64,000 bases of DNA from Allohahella sp002354735. GTDB lineage: Bacteria; Pseudomonadota; Gammaproteobacteria; Pseudomonadales; Oleiphilaceae. Below, piece after piece: positions 1 through 8,026 of this stretch (position 1 is its first letter; each line of letters starts with the position of its first letter). The notes under the pieces are model-generated. The model had not been told where the DNA came from and did no database searches. It saw only the letters and a program-made list of their open reading frames with translations. The position numbers and the translations under genes were made by a program. The stretch is from NCBI RefSeq assembly GCF_047946665.1, contig NZ_CP172312.1, forward strand, positions 1,054,001-1,118,000. Direction: 5' to 3'.

Positions 1-1249
1 CCGACCACTGCAGATTGCCGATAGGGGCAGTTTCAGGAATTGGTGACGCCACCGCAACTACTTGACTGCCTTTCTCGATAGTGTCAGGGACAGTCAGCGC
101 TAGTGAAGTAAGCGGTGGGGGCACGACGCCATCGTCATTACGAACTGTCACGCTGACGGAGCCGGTAATTGCTTCGTTGCTGGCACTGGTCGCCGTGACC
201 GTCGATGCGCCAGGCGCGACAGCCGTTACCACACCGTTCTGATCGACGCTCACGATCTGCGGGAACGCTGACGTCCAGTTAACCGTGGTGTCAGCTATTG
301 TGCGTGGATAAACAGTGGCAAATAGCGTCCTCTGCTCGCCGACAGCGAGTTGAGATGAGTCGCGCGTCAGATCGATTCGTCCGACTTCGACGACTTGTGG
401 TCCAGAACCGGTGCCACTGGCAGCAGCTGCCAGCGAAGAATTCGGTATGGTTTCGAGCAGGACGGGATTGCTTGAGCCCAGTTGACCCAGCGCCGAGTCG
501 AGCACGCCATCGGTACTGTCGAGCAGCCCATCTGCAAGGTCTGTAGAGAACGTGGAAAAGACATCCTGCAGGGTGGGTCCGAGATCTCTCGACAAGGCCA
601 CCTGACTGATGCCTGCCAGCAGAACACCATAGCGGTCTTCCTGACTGAGGGCGCCAGGCGCGATCTTGGTTTTTAGTACGTTGGTCGGTACCACCTTGAC
701 GATCTCAGCGAGTCCGAATGCGGCGCCTGTCTGTGCGTTCAGATTACTGATGGCAATACGGTCGCTGCCCACATTATCTCTGGTAATCCTGCTCGCCGCA
801 AAGCTGGTAATGGGTGTCAGGTTCACAGCTGTGCGCCCGACGGAGTTCTCGATGACTGAGTAGGCCTGCAAGGGTGTTTCTACCCCAAGTTCTGCGTCTG
901 CATTCGTTGCCTCGTCCACATAGGCACCACCTACGGCTTCGACGAAAATCGGTCCGGCATAGTTAGTGACATTGCGTACCGAGTAGCGACCCTCGGAGTC
1001 GGTGCGTACAGGGTCGCCAATCGGAAAGCCTATACCCTCGGCGGTTACCGGATAAACGGTGACCGTTGCCTGTGAAACAGGTCCTTTGACCACGACACCG
1101 GCAACCGCTGGAGGGCCGCTGTCGCCGCCGCCACCACCGCTCTCGCCGCCACAGGCAATCAATAACAAGGACGCTGCCAGCATGCTGGTCCAGCGGGCGA
1201 AGGGGCTGCTAGCACCCTTAGTGTTTACTGACATCGAAAATCCGAGCAT
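1..1249 (-). CDS. Secreted Ig-repeat lipoprotein, partial (3' end beyond window)
   Basis: The reverse strand is open from an ATG at 1249 (in-frame alternative ATG at 1234, both with weak ribosome sites) to the window edge, about 416 residues. The N-terminus is a lipoprotein signal: a hydrophobic stretch ending in the lipobox LLIAC, followed by a glycine-rich linker (GGESGGGGG). Next comes a region resembling a carboxypeptidase-regulatory-like fold (VVVKGPVSQATVTVYPV). The C-terminal visible part has a Big_2-type bacterial Ig domain, with the pattern LAVGEQRTLFATV and then VVTAVAPGASTVTAT. It is probably an outer-membrane-anchored surface protein; its ligand is unknown. The C-terminus and downstream genes are not visible. 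Confidence 0.75.
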   Translation of the reverse strand, partial: MLGFSMSVNTKGASSPFARWTSMLAASLLLIACGGESGGGGGDSGPPAVAGVVVKGPVSQATVTVYPVTAEGIGFPIGDPVRTDSEGRYSVRNVTNYAGPIFVEAVGGAYVDEATNADAELGVETPLQAYSVIENSVGRTAVNLTPITSFAASRITRDNVGSDRIAISNLNAQTGAAFGLAEIVKVVPTNVLKTKIAPGALSQEDRYGVLLAGISQVALSRDLGPTLQDVFSTFSTDLADGLLDSTDGVLDSALGQLGSSNPVLLETIPNSSLAAAASGTGSGPQVVEVGRIDLTRDSSQLAVGEQRTLFATVYPRTIADTTVNWTSAFPQIVSVDQNGVVTAVAPGASTVTATSASNEAITGSVSVTVRNDDGVVPPPLTSLALTVPDTIEKGSQVVAVASPIPETAPIGNLQWS

Positions 1250-1498
1250 AACTTGCTTCAATCCAATGATTTACATGGAAAATCTGGTTTGTCCGCAAAT
1301 TTGGCGCGGACGAATGTTGCGTAATGATACCGCTTGTAGCGTTTTGTGAACACTGCGATATTGATTTCTCGACCGGGTTCCAACGCTTTACGCAGGCTCA
1401 AGAGGTCAACTAGTACCGCGATTTCAGTCGGCTAGGAACCCGATTGCGGAAAAGTACGTAGACAGGCTAGAGCCGGCTCAAACTGGCGTGAATCTTCG

Positions 1499-1512
1499 GA
1501 CCCCTCGGGGTC
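1499..1512 (+). promoter_or_regulatory. Short GC-rich hairpin in the leader of the DUF427 gene
   Basis: GACCCCTCGGGGTC is a perfect inverted repeat just upstream of the ribosome binding site (GAGGAAAC) of the gene at 1531. It may affect mRNA stability or translation. The rest of 1250-1530 shows no gene. Confidence 0.3.
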
Positions 1513-1530
1513 GCAAATAGAGGAAACATC

Positions 1531-1812
1531 ATGAAAGCTATCTGGAAAGGTCAAGTCATCGCTGAAAGTGACGACGTAGTAGAGGTGGACGGCGAGCGCT
1601 ATTTCCCCTGGGATTCATTGAATGGCTGCTACTTCATGAAGTCCGAGACCACCAGCACGAGCCAAGGTAGGGGGGAAGCCCGCTATCTGAATGTGGTTGT
1701 CGAGGATCAGGAGAACAGGGATGCAGCCTGGTACTACCCGAACCCCAAAGACAAAGCCCAGGAGATCAAGGACCGAGTGGCCTTCGGTTCCGGGGTTGAG
1801 GTCACGGCCTGA
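1531..1812 (+). CDS. DUF427 domain protein
   Basis: This 93-residue protein matches the DUF427 family along its length. It opens with MKAIWKGQVIAESDD, has a YFPWDSL segment where the family has YFPxxxV, and ends with AAWYYPNPKDKAQEIKDRVAF, close to the family's AWYYPxPxxAAxxIxxxVAF. The ATG has a good ribosome site (GAGGAAACATC). Members are small soluble proteins of unknown biochemical role. It is a single-gene unit between the divergent lipoprotein gene and the tRNA-Leu gene. No catalytic residues can be assigned. Confidence 0.85.
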   Translation: MKAIWKGQVIAESDDVVEVDGERYFPWDSLNGCYFMKSETTSTSQGRGEARYLNVVVEDQENRDAAWYYPNPKDKAQEIKDRVAFGSGVEVTA

Positions 1813-1940
1813 TTGCGCGGATGGCCAGGCTGTGAGGGTGCAATGCTGAAATGCGGAGTCGTGGCAGTTGAAGCAAATCGAGTATCTGGCTGAAACTCTG
1901 GAAAAACTGGCAGCGATGAACTTTGCAGAGAGCAGTAACA

Positions 1941-1968
1941 AAAAAGCCCCTGTTTTCAGGGGCTTTTT
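1941..1968. terminator. Bidirectional rho-independent terminator
   Basis: A stem AAAAAGCCCCTG / CAGGGGCTTTTT with a TTTT loop, flanked by A and T runs. It lies 11 nt past the 3' end of the minus-strand tRNA-Leu and downstream of the plus-strand DUF427 gene, so it can stop both transcripts. Confidence 0.85.
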
Positions 1969-1979
1969 ATTGTATTGAT

Positions 1980-2064
1980 TGGTGCCGAGAGAGAGAATCG
2001 AACTCTCACTCCGTTAGGAACACGAGTTTGAGTCGTGCGCGTCTACCAGTTCCGCCATCCCGGC
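1980..2064 (-). tRNA. tRNA-Leu (anticodon CAA)
   Basis: The reverse strand reads GCCGGGA at the 5' end, pairing with TCTCGGC before an encoded ACCA tail. The D region is GGCGGAACTGGTAGACGC. The anticodon arm is CACGA-CTCAAAC-TCGTG, giving anticodon CAA for UUG codons. A long variable arm follows, as expected for a class II leucine tRNA, and the T arm contains GTTCGATTC. The length is 85 nt including CCA. A near-consensus promoter lies about 40 nt upstream and a terminator directly downstream, so it looks like a single-gene unit. Confidence 0.95.
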
Positions 2065-2104
2065 CTCTCACGACAAGCGGAGCTCGTCGTGATCGAGGTG
2101 CAAA

Positions 2105-2132
2105 ATTATACGTCGTTTTCGCCCGCGGTCAA
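2105..2132 (-). promoter_or_regulatory. Sigma-70 promoter for tRNA-Leu
   Basis: On the reverse strand TTGACC (2132-2127) and TATAAT (2110-2105) are separated by 16 bp. This is a near-perfect sigma-70 promoter about 40 nt upstream of the mature tRNA 5' end at 2064. Confidence 0.8.
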
Positions 2133-2186
2133 TGTTAAGTCCTGAATTAACCGAGCAGGGCGGAGGCTAAGCGAAGACCAGTCCGC

Positions 2187-2215
2187 TTGCCCGCCTATGC
2201 TCCGGCGCCTACAAT
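2187..2215 (+). promoter_or_regulatory. Likely sigma-70 promoter for queA operon
   Basis: TTGCCC and TACAAT with a 17-bp spacer, about 50 nt upstream of the queA start. It is the best promoter-like match in the gap between tRNA-Leu and queA. Confidence 0.5.
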
Positions 2216-2265
2216 GCGCGCCAATATAGCTCAAGCACCTGCAATTTCCCTGACTGACGGTTTTC

Positions 2266-3348
2266 ATGACATCCAGTACCAGTGATTACGATTTCGAGTT
2301 GCCAGAGGCGCTCATCGCCCAACATCCGCTCGAGCGCCGCTCTGCCAGCAGGCTGTTAACTATGCAGATGAGCGGAGGCGCCAGCACGATACGACACGAT
2401 CATTTCGCAAGCCTCCCGGACTATCTCGAATCAGGTGACCTGCTGGTGTTCAACGACACCAAAGTCATTCCGGCCCGCCTGTTTGGCCGCAAGATGACTG
2501 GTGGCGCGGTTGAGATTCTGCTGGAGCGCGTACTCGACGAAAGGCACTGTCTGGCGCATGTGCGAGCGAGCAAGGCGCCGAAGGCCGGCGCCCGGATTGT
2601 GCTGTGTAAGGCCGGCGCCGGTGTTGAACCAGCAGAGGCCGGTGCAGCGGTCTTCGAAGTTAGCGGACGGCAGGGAGATCTGTTCAAAATTGAGCTGCTT
2701 GTCGATTCTACGACTCGCCATGTCGACATCGACAGTGTGCTGGCTCACTACGGTATAGTACCCCTGCCGCCATATATAGAACGCTCGGTGGAATCACCCG
2801 AAGATCTTCAGCGCTATCAAACCGTCTATGCCAGCAAGCCGGGCGCCATCGCTGCGCCTACTGCAGGGCTTCACTTTGATGAGGCCATGCTGGCGATGCT
2901 GAAAGGCAGGGGTATCGAAACCGCCTACACCACCTTGCACGTCGGCGCCGGTACCTTTCAACCAGTCCGTGTCGAGCAGATTGCCAGTCACGCCATGCAT
3001 ACTGAACTCTATGAGGTGCCAGAGGCAGTGGTGACCGCGGTGCAGGCCGCAAAGGCCCGTGGCAACAAGGTCATGGCGGTCGGAACAACCGTGGTTCGTG
3101 CACTCGAGAGCGCTGCGCGGAGCGGCGAGCTCAGGCCCGGTCACGGTGAAACGGATATCTTTATCCATCCCGGCTATGAGTTCAGGGTGATCGACGCACT
3201 GCTGACCAACTTCCATTTGCCGCGCTCAACATTGTTGATGCTCGTGTCTGCGCTGGCCGGTCGCGACGCGATCATGTCCGCTTATGCGGAAGCCATTCGC
3301 GAGCGCTACCGCTTCTTCAGCTATGGCGATGCCATGCTGCTTTACTGA
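2266..3348 (+). CDS. queA: S-adenosylmethionine:tRNA ribosyltransferase-isomerase QueA
   Basis: QueA transfers and isomerises the ribosyl group of SAM onto 7-aminomethyl-7-deazaguanine in tRNA, giving epoxyqueuosine. The 360-residue length is normal for the family. Diagnostic stretches are the start FELPEALIAQHPLERRSASRL, then FNDTKVIPARLFGRK, PLPPYIERSVESPEDLQRYQ, AAPTAGLHFDEAML and the C-terminal DALLTNFHLPRSTLLMLVSA. It is the first gene of a queA-tgt-yajC-secD-secF run, a classic proteobacterial order, with tgt starting about 35 nt downstream. The start ATG lacks a strong Shine-Dalgarno sequence. Confidence 0.97.
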   Translation: MTSSTSDYDFELPEALIAQHPLERRSASRLLTMQMSGGASTIRHDHFASLPDYLESGDLLVFNDTKVIPARLFGRKMTGGAVEILLERVLDERHCLAHVRASKAPKAGARIVLCKAGAGVEPAEAGAAVFEVSGRQGDLFKIELLVDSTTRHVDIDSVLAHYGIVPLPPYIERSVESPEDLQRYQTVYASKPGAIAAPTAGLHFDEAMLAMLKGRGIETAYTTLHVGAGTFQPVRVEQIASHAMHTELYEVPEAVVTAVQAAKARGNKVMAVGTTVVRALESAARSGELRPGHGETDIFIHPGYEFRVIDALLTNFHLPRSTLLMLVSALAGRDAIMSAYAEAIRERYRFFSYGDAMLLY

Positions 3349-3383
3349 AAACCACGATCAATTCAATCAGGAGTCCGCAGGCC

Positions 3384-4520
3384 ATGGCGTGTGCAATGAA
3401 GTTCGAAGTCTCTGCGAGCTGTGAAAGTCCTCGCGGACATACCGCACGCCGCGGGGTCCTGTCATTTCCGAGAGGCGACATCCAGACCCCTGCCTTCATG
3501 CCCGTGGGTACCTACGGGACGGTCAAGGGCATGCTGCCCCGGGACATTCTCGAGACCGGCGCCGACATTATATTGGGTAATACCTTTCACCTCTGGCTCA
3601 GACCCGGCACGGAAGTGGTGAAACGTTTTGGCTCCCTGCACGAGTTCATGCAATGGCCAAAGCCGATATTGACTGATTCGGGCGGTTTTCAGGTCTTCAG
3701 TCTGGGTAAGCTCAGGAAAATCACGGAAGCGGGCGTTGCATTCCGGTCACCGCTGGACGGCAGTCAGGTGTTTCTCGATCCGGAAACCTCGATTGGCATC
3801 CAGCATGACCTCGGCGCAGACATTGTGATGATTTTTGATGAGTGCACGCCGTATCCTGCAACTCACGATGAAGCGGAGCGGTCGATGCAGCTGAGCCTAC
3901 GCTGGGCTGCGCGATCACGGGCTGCCCATGGTGATAACGCCAGCGCACTGTTCGGCATCGTGCAGGGCGGAATGTACGCTGACCTTCGAGCACAATCGCT
4001 GAAGGGCCTAGAGGCCATTGGCTTCGACGGCTATGCCATCGGTGGCCTTTCGGTTGGCGAGCCCAAGGACGAAATGATCGGCGTGCTCGACTACCTGCCG
4101 TCGCAGTTGCCGGCAGACAAGCCGCGTTATCTCATGGGTGTCGGCAAGCCGGAAGACATCGTGGAAGCGGTCTGCAGGGGCGTCGACATGTTCGATTGCG
4201 TGATGCCGACGCGCAATGCCCGCAATGGGCACCTGTTCACCGATGCAGGGGTCGTCAAGATCCGCAACAGCCGCTATCGCAGCGACGATAGACCGCTCGA
4301 TCCCAATTGTGACTGCCATACCTGCCGACATTTCAGCAGAGCCTATCTGCACCATCTTGACCGTTGCGGCGAGATTCTGGGCAGCCAACTCAATACCATT
4401 CATAACCTGCGGCATTATCAACGCCTAATGGATGGTTTGCGCGGCGCAATCGAAGCAGGTACATTGTCGGCCTTCGTTTCCAGCTTTTACGCACGTCTGG
4501 CCGCCGGATTGCCGGACTGA
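3384..4520 (+). CDS. tgt: tRNA-guanine transglycosylase Tgt
   Basis: Tgt exchanges guanine 34 of GUN-anticodon tRNAs for preQ1, the step before QueA in queuosine synthesis. The 378-residue protein has the substrate loop DSGGFQVFSLGKL, the FDECTPYP and GIVQGG pocket segments, GGLSVGEPK, and the zinc ligands in CDCHTCRHFSRAYLHHL. The first ATG has AGGAG about 10 nt upstream; an ATG four codons later (3396, MKFEVSA) matches the usual family N-terminus and is a fair alternative. It belongs to the queA operon. Confidence 0.97.
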   Translation: MACAMKFEVSASCESPRGHTARRGVLSFPRGDIQTPAFMPVGTYGTVKGMLPRDILETGADIILGNTFHLWLRPGTEVVKRFGSLHEFMQWPKPILTDSGGFQVFSLGKLRKITEAGVAFRSPLDGSQVFLDPETSIGIQHDLGADIVMIFDECTPYPATHDEAERSMQLSLRWAARSRAAHGDNASALFGIVQGGMYADLRAQSLKGLEAIGFDGYAIGGLSVGEPKDEMIGVLDYLPSQLPADKPRYLMGVGKPEDIVEAVCRGVDMFDCVMPTRNARNGHLFTDAGVVKIRNSRYRSDDRPLDPNCDCHTCRHFSRAYLHHLDRCGEILGSQLNTIHNLRHYQRLMDGLRGAIEAGTLSAFVSSFYARLAAGLPD

Positions 4521-4565
4521 CAGCGGTTTATCATCTTTTCTTCGCCAGCTTTTCAGGAGTCGTTC

Positions 4566-5009
4566 ATGAGTTCGTCTACAGCTTACACCGGTCTATCTAT
4601 CAGCCCCATCAGCCCCACACGCCTTGTGGCAGCACTCAGTACTAGACGAATCACGTCCTGCCTCGCCACGGTTTCGCTGCTGGCCGCGTCCAGTGGTGTC
4701 GCAGCTGCCCCGGCTGGGCCTCCGCAGGGCCCCGGCGCACTGATGCAGATTCTCTTTCTCGGTGGCTTTGTTCTCATATTCTACTTCCTGGTATGGCGTC
4801 CACAGAGCAAGCGTGCAAAGGAGCACCGGGAGCTGGTGGGTGGTCTCGGTAAAGGCGACGAGGTCATCGTCAACGGCGGCATCATGGGGCGCATCGTTCG
4901 TATCAAGGACGATTTCATTGCCATCGAGGTCTCTGATGGCGTTGAAATCAAGGTTCAGAAAGTGGCCGTTTCCGCAGTGTTGCCCAAGGGCACTCTGAAA
5001 GACATCTGA
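4566..5009 (+). CDS. yajC: Preprotein translocase accessory subunit YajC
   Basis: YajC is a small single-span inner-membrane protein that associates with SecDF. The C-terminal two-thirds are typical: membrane segment QILFLGGFVLIFYFLVW, then RPQSKRAKEHRELVGGLGKGDEVIVNGG as the conserved cytosolic domain. The protein is 147 residues, longer than the roughly 110 of E. coli. The extra N-terminus includes a segment (CLATVSLLAASSGVAAAP) that looks like a cleavable signal. CAGGAGTC lies just before the chosen ATG and supports the long start. secD follows 15 nt downstream. Confidence 0.93.
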   Translation: MSSSTAYTGLSISPISPTRLVAALSTRRITSCLATVSLLAASSGVAAAPAGPPQGPGALMQILFLGGFVLIFYFLVWRPQSKRAKEHRELVGGLGKGDEVIVNGGIMGRIVRIKDDFIAIEVSDGVEIKVQKVAVSAVLPKGTLKDI

Positions 5010-5024
5010 CAGGAGTCGGGCTAG

Positions 5025-6938
5025 ATGCTCAATCGCTTTCCGCTTTGGAAGAATATTCTAATAATACTGGTTGTCCTCTTCGGCGTGATTTATGCGCTGC
5101 CTAACCTGTATCCCGATGAATTCGCAATACAGGTTAGTGGCGAGAGTAGTTCGAAAGAGCTCACCGAAGCCGATCTGAAGCGCACTACTGAAGCCCTCGA
5201 GCAGGCCGGTATCGACTTCTTCGCGCCTGAGGTTGCAGACAACACCATTCGTCTGCGATTCGATTCGAACGAAAGTCAGCTCAGAGCTCGCTCCACCGTA
5301 GAGCGTGAGCTGGGGGATGAGTTTGTTGTAGCGCTCAATCTGCTGCCTTCGACGCCGGATTGGCTCGAAAGTCTCGGCGCCGAGCCAATGAAGCTCGGTC
5401 TCGATCTGCGGGGCGGGGTGCACTTTCTCATGGAAGTCGACCTCGACAAGGCGCTTCAGACCAATATTGAAGTGTATCAGAGTGAGCTCAAGACCCGTCT
5501 GCGTGAAGAGAAGCTACGTTACCGCGATCTTGATATTGCCAATCCGACCACCATCATGGTCCGTTTCCGCGATGAGGAAACCAGAGATACGGCACTGAAT
5601 TTCGCTCGCAGGGAGTTCCCAACGTTCCTGGCAGAAGCTGTGGATAATGGCGAGAGCTTCGATCTGAAAATGAGCGTGCTGGAAAGCGAGATCAGAACGA
5701 TCGAAGAGTACGCGATCAACCAGAACCTCAGTACCCTGCGCAATCGGGTCAACGAGCTTGGTGTCGCAGAGCCCTTGGTTCAACGTCAGGGTCGCGGACG
5801 CATTGTGGTGCAGTTGCCAGGCGTTCAGGACACGGCGCTTGCAAAACGGGTAATCGGTGCCACTGCGACGCTTGAGTTCAGACTCGAGGCCAAGCCTGAC
5901 GAAGCGGCCATCAATACACAGAAGTTCGACTTCCGGTCGGAAAATCGCAGCGCCATCGTGGAACGTGATGTCATCATCACCGGTAGTAGCGTGACCAACG
6001 CCAACCAGAGCTTTGATGAAACCGGTCAGCCACAGGTCAATATCAAGCTCGATGGTCCTGGCGGCAGCAAGATGCTGCGCGTGACCAGAAACGCTGTTCA
6101 GCGTCGTATGGCGGTGCTCTTTGTCGAGGATAAGGAACGCACGTCTTACGTTGAGCGGAACGGCGAGATGGTTCAGGAGCGGGAAAGATACACGGAGAAG
6201 GGTCTCATCAGTCTTGCGACCATTCAGTCGCCGCTTGGCAATGAGTTCCGTATCACCGGGCTTGATTCGCCGGCGGAAGCCAGTGAGTTGGCGCTGCTGC
6301 TGCGCTCTGGCGCCCTGGCTGCACCCATGTACTTCGTCGAAGAGCGTACGATCGGCCCGAGCCTTGGTGCTCAGAATATCGAAGCTGGTCTGAAATCGAT
6401 GCTGCTGGGCTTCGTGCTGGTACTGATCTTCATGGTCCTGGTCTACCGCGTGTTCGGACTCTTCGCCAACCTCGCACTACTGGCAAACGTGTTCATTCTG
6501 ATTGCCATCATGTCGATGTTCTCGGCCACGCTCACGCTGCCAGGTATCGCCGGTATCGTATTGACAGTAGGTATGGCAGTCGACGCCAACGTGCTGATCT
6601 ATGAGCGGATTCGGGAAGAGTTAAGGAAGGGCATGCCCGTGCAGGCGGCCATTCATGCTGGCTACGATCGCGCTTTCGTCTCCATTTTCGACGGCAACAT
6701 CACCACGCTCATTGCAGCCGTCATTCTGTTCGCAGTCGGCACAGGGCCCATCAAGGGCTTCGCAATAACGCTGTCCATTGGTATCGCCACGTCAATGTTC
6801 ACAGCAATCATGCTCACCAGAGCCATGGCGAACCTCGTCTATGGTGGCAAGCGTCTGGATACCATCCAGATTGGTAGCCGCAAGTCGATCACACCGCCGG
6901 AAGTGACTTCGGGTGCTGCGGCAGGAGGACGTTCGTAA
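5025..6938 (+). CDS. secD: Protein translocase subunit SecD
   Basis: SecD works with SecF to pull proteins across the inner membrane using the proton gradient. The 637-residue product has membrane helix 1 (NILIILVVLFGVIYALPNLY), the periplasmic P1 region with LGLDLRGGVHFLMEVD, a SecD insertion, and a C-terminal bundle of five helices with GIAGIVLTVGMAVDANVLIYE, the hallmark of the family. The ribosome site is CAGGAGT. The stop overlaps the secF start (TAATG), so the two are translationally coupled. Nothing looks truncated. Confidence 0.97.
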   Translation: MLNRFPLWKNILIILVVLFGVIYALPNLYPDEFAIQVSGESSSKELTEADLKRTTEALEQAGIDFFAPEVADNTIRLRFDSNESQLRARSTVERELGDEFVVALNLLPSTPDWLESLGAEPMKLGLDLRGGVHFLMEVDLDKALQTNIEVYQSELKTRLREEKLRYRDLDIANPTTIMVRFRDEETRDTALNFARREFPTFLAEAVDNGESFDLKMSVLESEIRTIEEYAINQNLSTLRNRVNELGVAEPLVQRQGRGRIVVQLPGVQDTALAKRVIGATATLEFRLEAKPDEAAINTQKFDFRSENRSAIVERDVIITGSSVTNANQSFDETGQPQVNIKLDGPGGSKMLRVTRNAVQRRMAVLFVEDKERTSYVERNGEMVQERERYTEKGLISLATIQSPLGNEFRITGLDSPAEASELALLLRSGALAAPMYFVEERTIGPSLGAQNIEAGLKSMLLGFVLVLIFMVLVYRVFGLFANLALLANVFILIAIMSMFSATLTLPGIAGIVLTVGMAVDANVLIYERIREELRKGMPVQAAIHAGYDRAFVSIFDGNITTLIAAVILFAVGTGPIKGFAITLSIGIATSMFTAIMLTRAMANLVYGGKRLDTIQIGSRKSITPPEVTSGAAAGGRS

Positions 6939-7927
6939 TGGCTAACAGAGATCTTTCTTCGGATATGAACAATACCGCAGCGGATAGTACCGCCGTCTAC
7001 GAGGAGCGCGTGATTCCCTTTATGGGTATCTCGAAGTTGGCTATGGCGTTCTCGGCGCTGCTGATCATCATCAGTATCGGAGCTATAGCGGTTCGAGGCC
7101 TCAATCTGGGGCTGGACTTCACTGGCGGCAGCCTGGTCGAGCTGGAATATGAGCAGGCGCCACGTGTGGCTGATGTTCGTGAGGCGCTGGAGGAGAAGGG
7201 CTATACCGGATTTGTCGTGCAGCAGTTTGGTACCGATACCAGTATCCTGGTTCGACTGCAGCAGGATTTCGATCAGAATCTCGGCAACAAGATTGTCGCT
7301 GATCTGTCCAGTGTCGAAGCCATGGGCGATATCGAGCTCAAACGCTCGGAGTTCGTAGGCGCACAGGTGGGCGAGGAGTTGAAAGAGCAGGGCGGCCTCG
7401 GGCTGTTGCTCGCGCTGGCGACCATCATGGTCTACATCTCCTTCCGCTTCGTCTTCAAGTTTTCGGTTGGCGCCGTTGTCGCGCTGGTCCATGACGTCAT
7501 CATCACCATTGGCGCCTTTGCGCTGTTCCAGTGGGATTTCGACCTCAATGTGCTGGCCGCGGTATTGGCCGTCATTGGTTACTCTCTGAACGACACCATC
7601 GTTGTGTATGACAGGATCAGGGAGAACTTCAGAGCCTTCCGAATTGAGTCATCGCAGCAAATCATCGATATCTCACTGACCCAGACGCTATCGAGAACCA
7701 TAGTGACTGGTCTGACGACCCTGCTGGTCCTGCTGGCGCTCTATATCTTTGGTGGAGAGGCTCTGGAAGGCTTTGCGACGGCACTGATTATCGGTATCGT
7801 CATCGGTACCTACTCATCGATCTATGTGGCGAGTAGCCTGCTGCTGGCCACTAAGGTGAGCAAGGAAGATATGATGATTCCTCTCAAGGAAGGTCTGGAT
7901 CAGGACTCGCCAGACTACAGACCCTAG
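6938..7927 (+). CDS. secF: Protein translocase subunit SecF
   Basis: This is the partner of SecD in the accessory Sec complex. The 329-residue protein has a first helix near residues 28-52, the periplasmic LGLDFTGGSLVELEY motif, and a C-terminal five-helix bundle with AVLAVIGYSLNDTIVVYDRIREN, the SecF counterpart of the SecD VDANV motif. AGGAGG lies just before the ATG, inside the secD end. It is the last gene of the operon and is followed by two strong inverted repeats. Confidence 0.97.
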   Translation: MANRDLSSDMNNTAADSTAVYEERVIPFMGISKLAMAFSALLIIISIGAIAVRGLNLGLDFTGGSLVELEYEQAPRVADVREALEEKGYTGFVVQQFGTDTSILVRLQQDFDQNLGNKIVADLSSVEAMGDIELKRSEFVGAQVGEELKEQGGLGLLLALATIMVYISFRFVFKFSVGAVVALVHDVIITIGAFALFQWDFDLNVLAAVLAVIGYSLNDTIVVYDRIRENFRAFRIESSQQIIDISLTQTLSRTIVTGLTTLLVLLALYIFGGEALEGFATALIIGIVIGTYSSIYVASSLLLATKVSKEDMMIPLKEGLDQDSPDYRP

Positions 7928-7947
7928 GTCTGGCTTCGGCTCGTCAG

Positions 7948-7967
7948 GGTCAGCGCTTGCGCTGACC
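7948..7967. repeat. Perfect inverted repeat downstream of secF
   Basis: GGTCAGCGC-TT-GCGCTGACC is a 9-bp perfect stem. It may be an extra 3' stabilising hairpin of the secF transcript or part of a compound terminator with the next palindrome. Confidence 0.5.
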
Positions 7968-7975
7968 GCTATGCC

Positions 7976-8007
7976 TGCGCCCCTCAGCGTTAACGTTGAG
8001 GGGCGCA
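7976..8007. terminator. Long palindrome, probable bidirectional terminator between secF and the convergent suhB-like gene
   Basis: A 32-nt near-perfect palindrome with arms of the type TGCGCCCCTCA and TGAGGGGCGCA, followed by GTCGTTTT. It lies between two convergent genes, where a shared terminator is expected. The T run is weak. Confidence 0.6.
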
Positions 8008-8026
8008 GTCGTTTTGGGAATAGCGG

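Noticed and set aside
7948..8007. Possible mobile element or attachment site from paired palindromes after secF
   Set aside because: No transposase, target duplication or integrase is nearby; convergent genes make a terminator the simpler reading.
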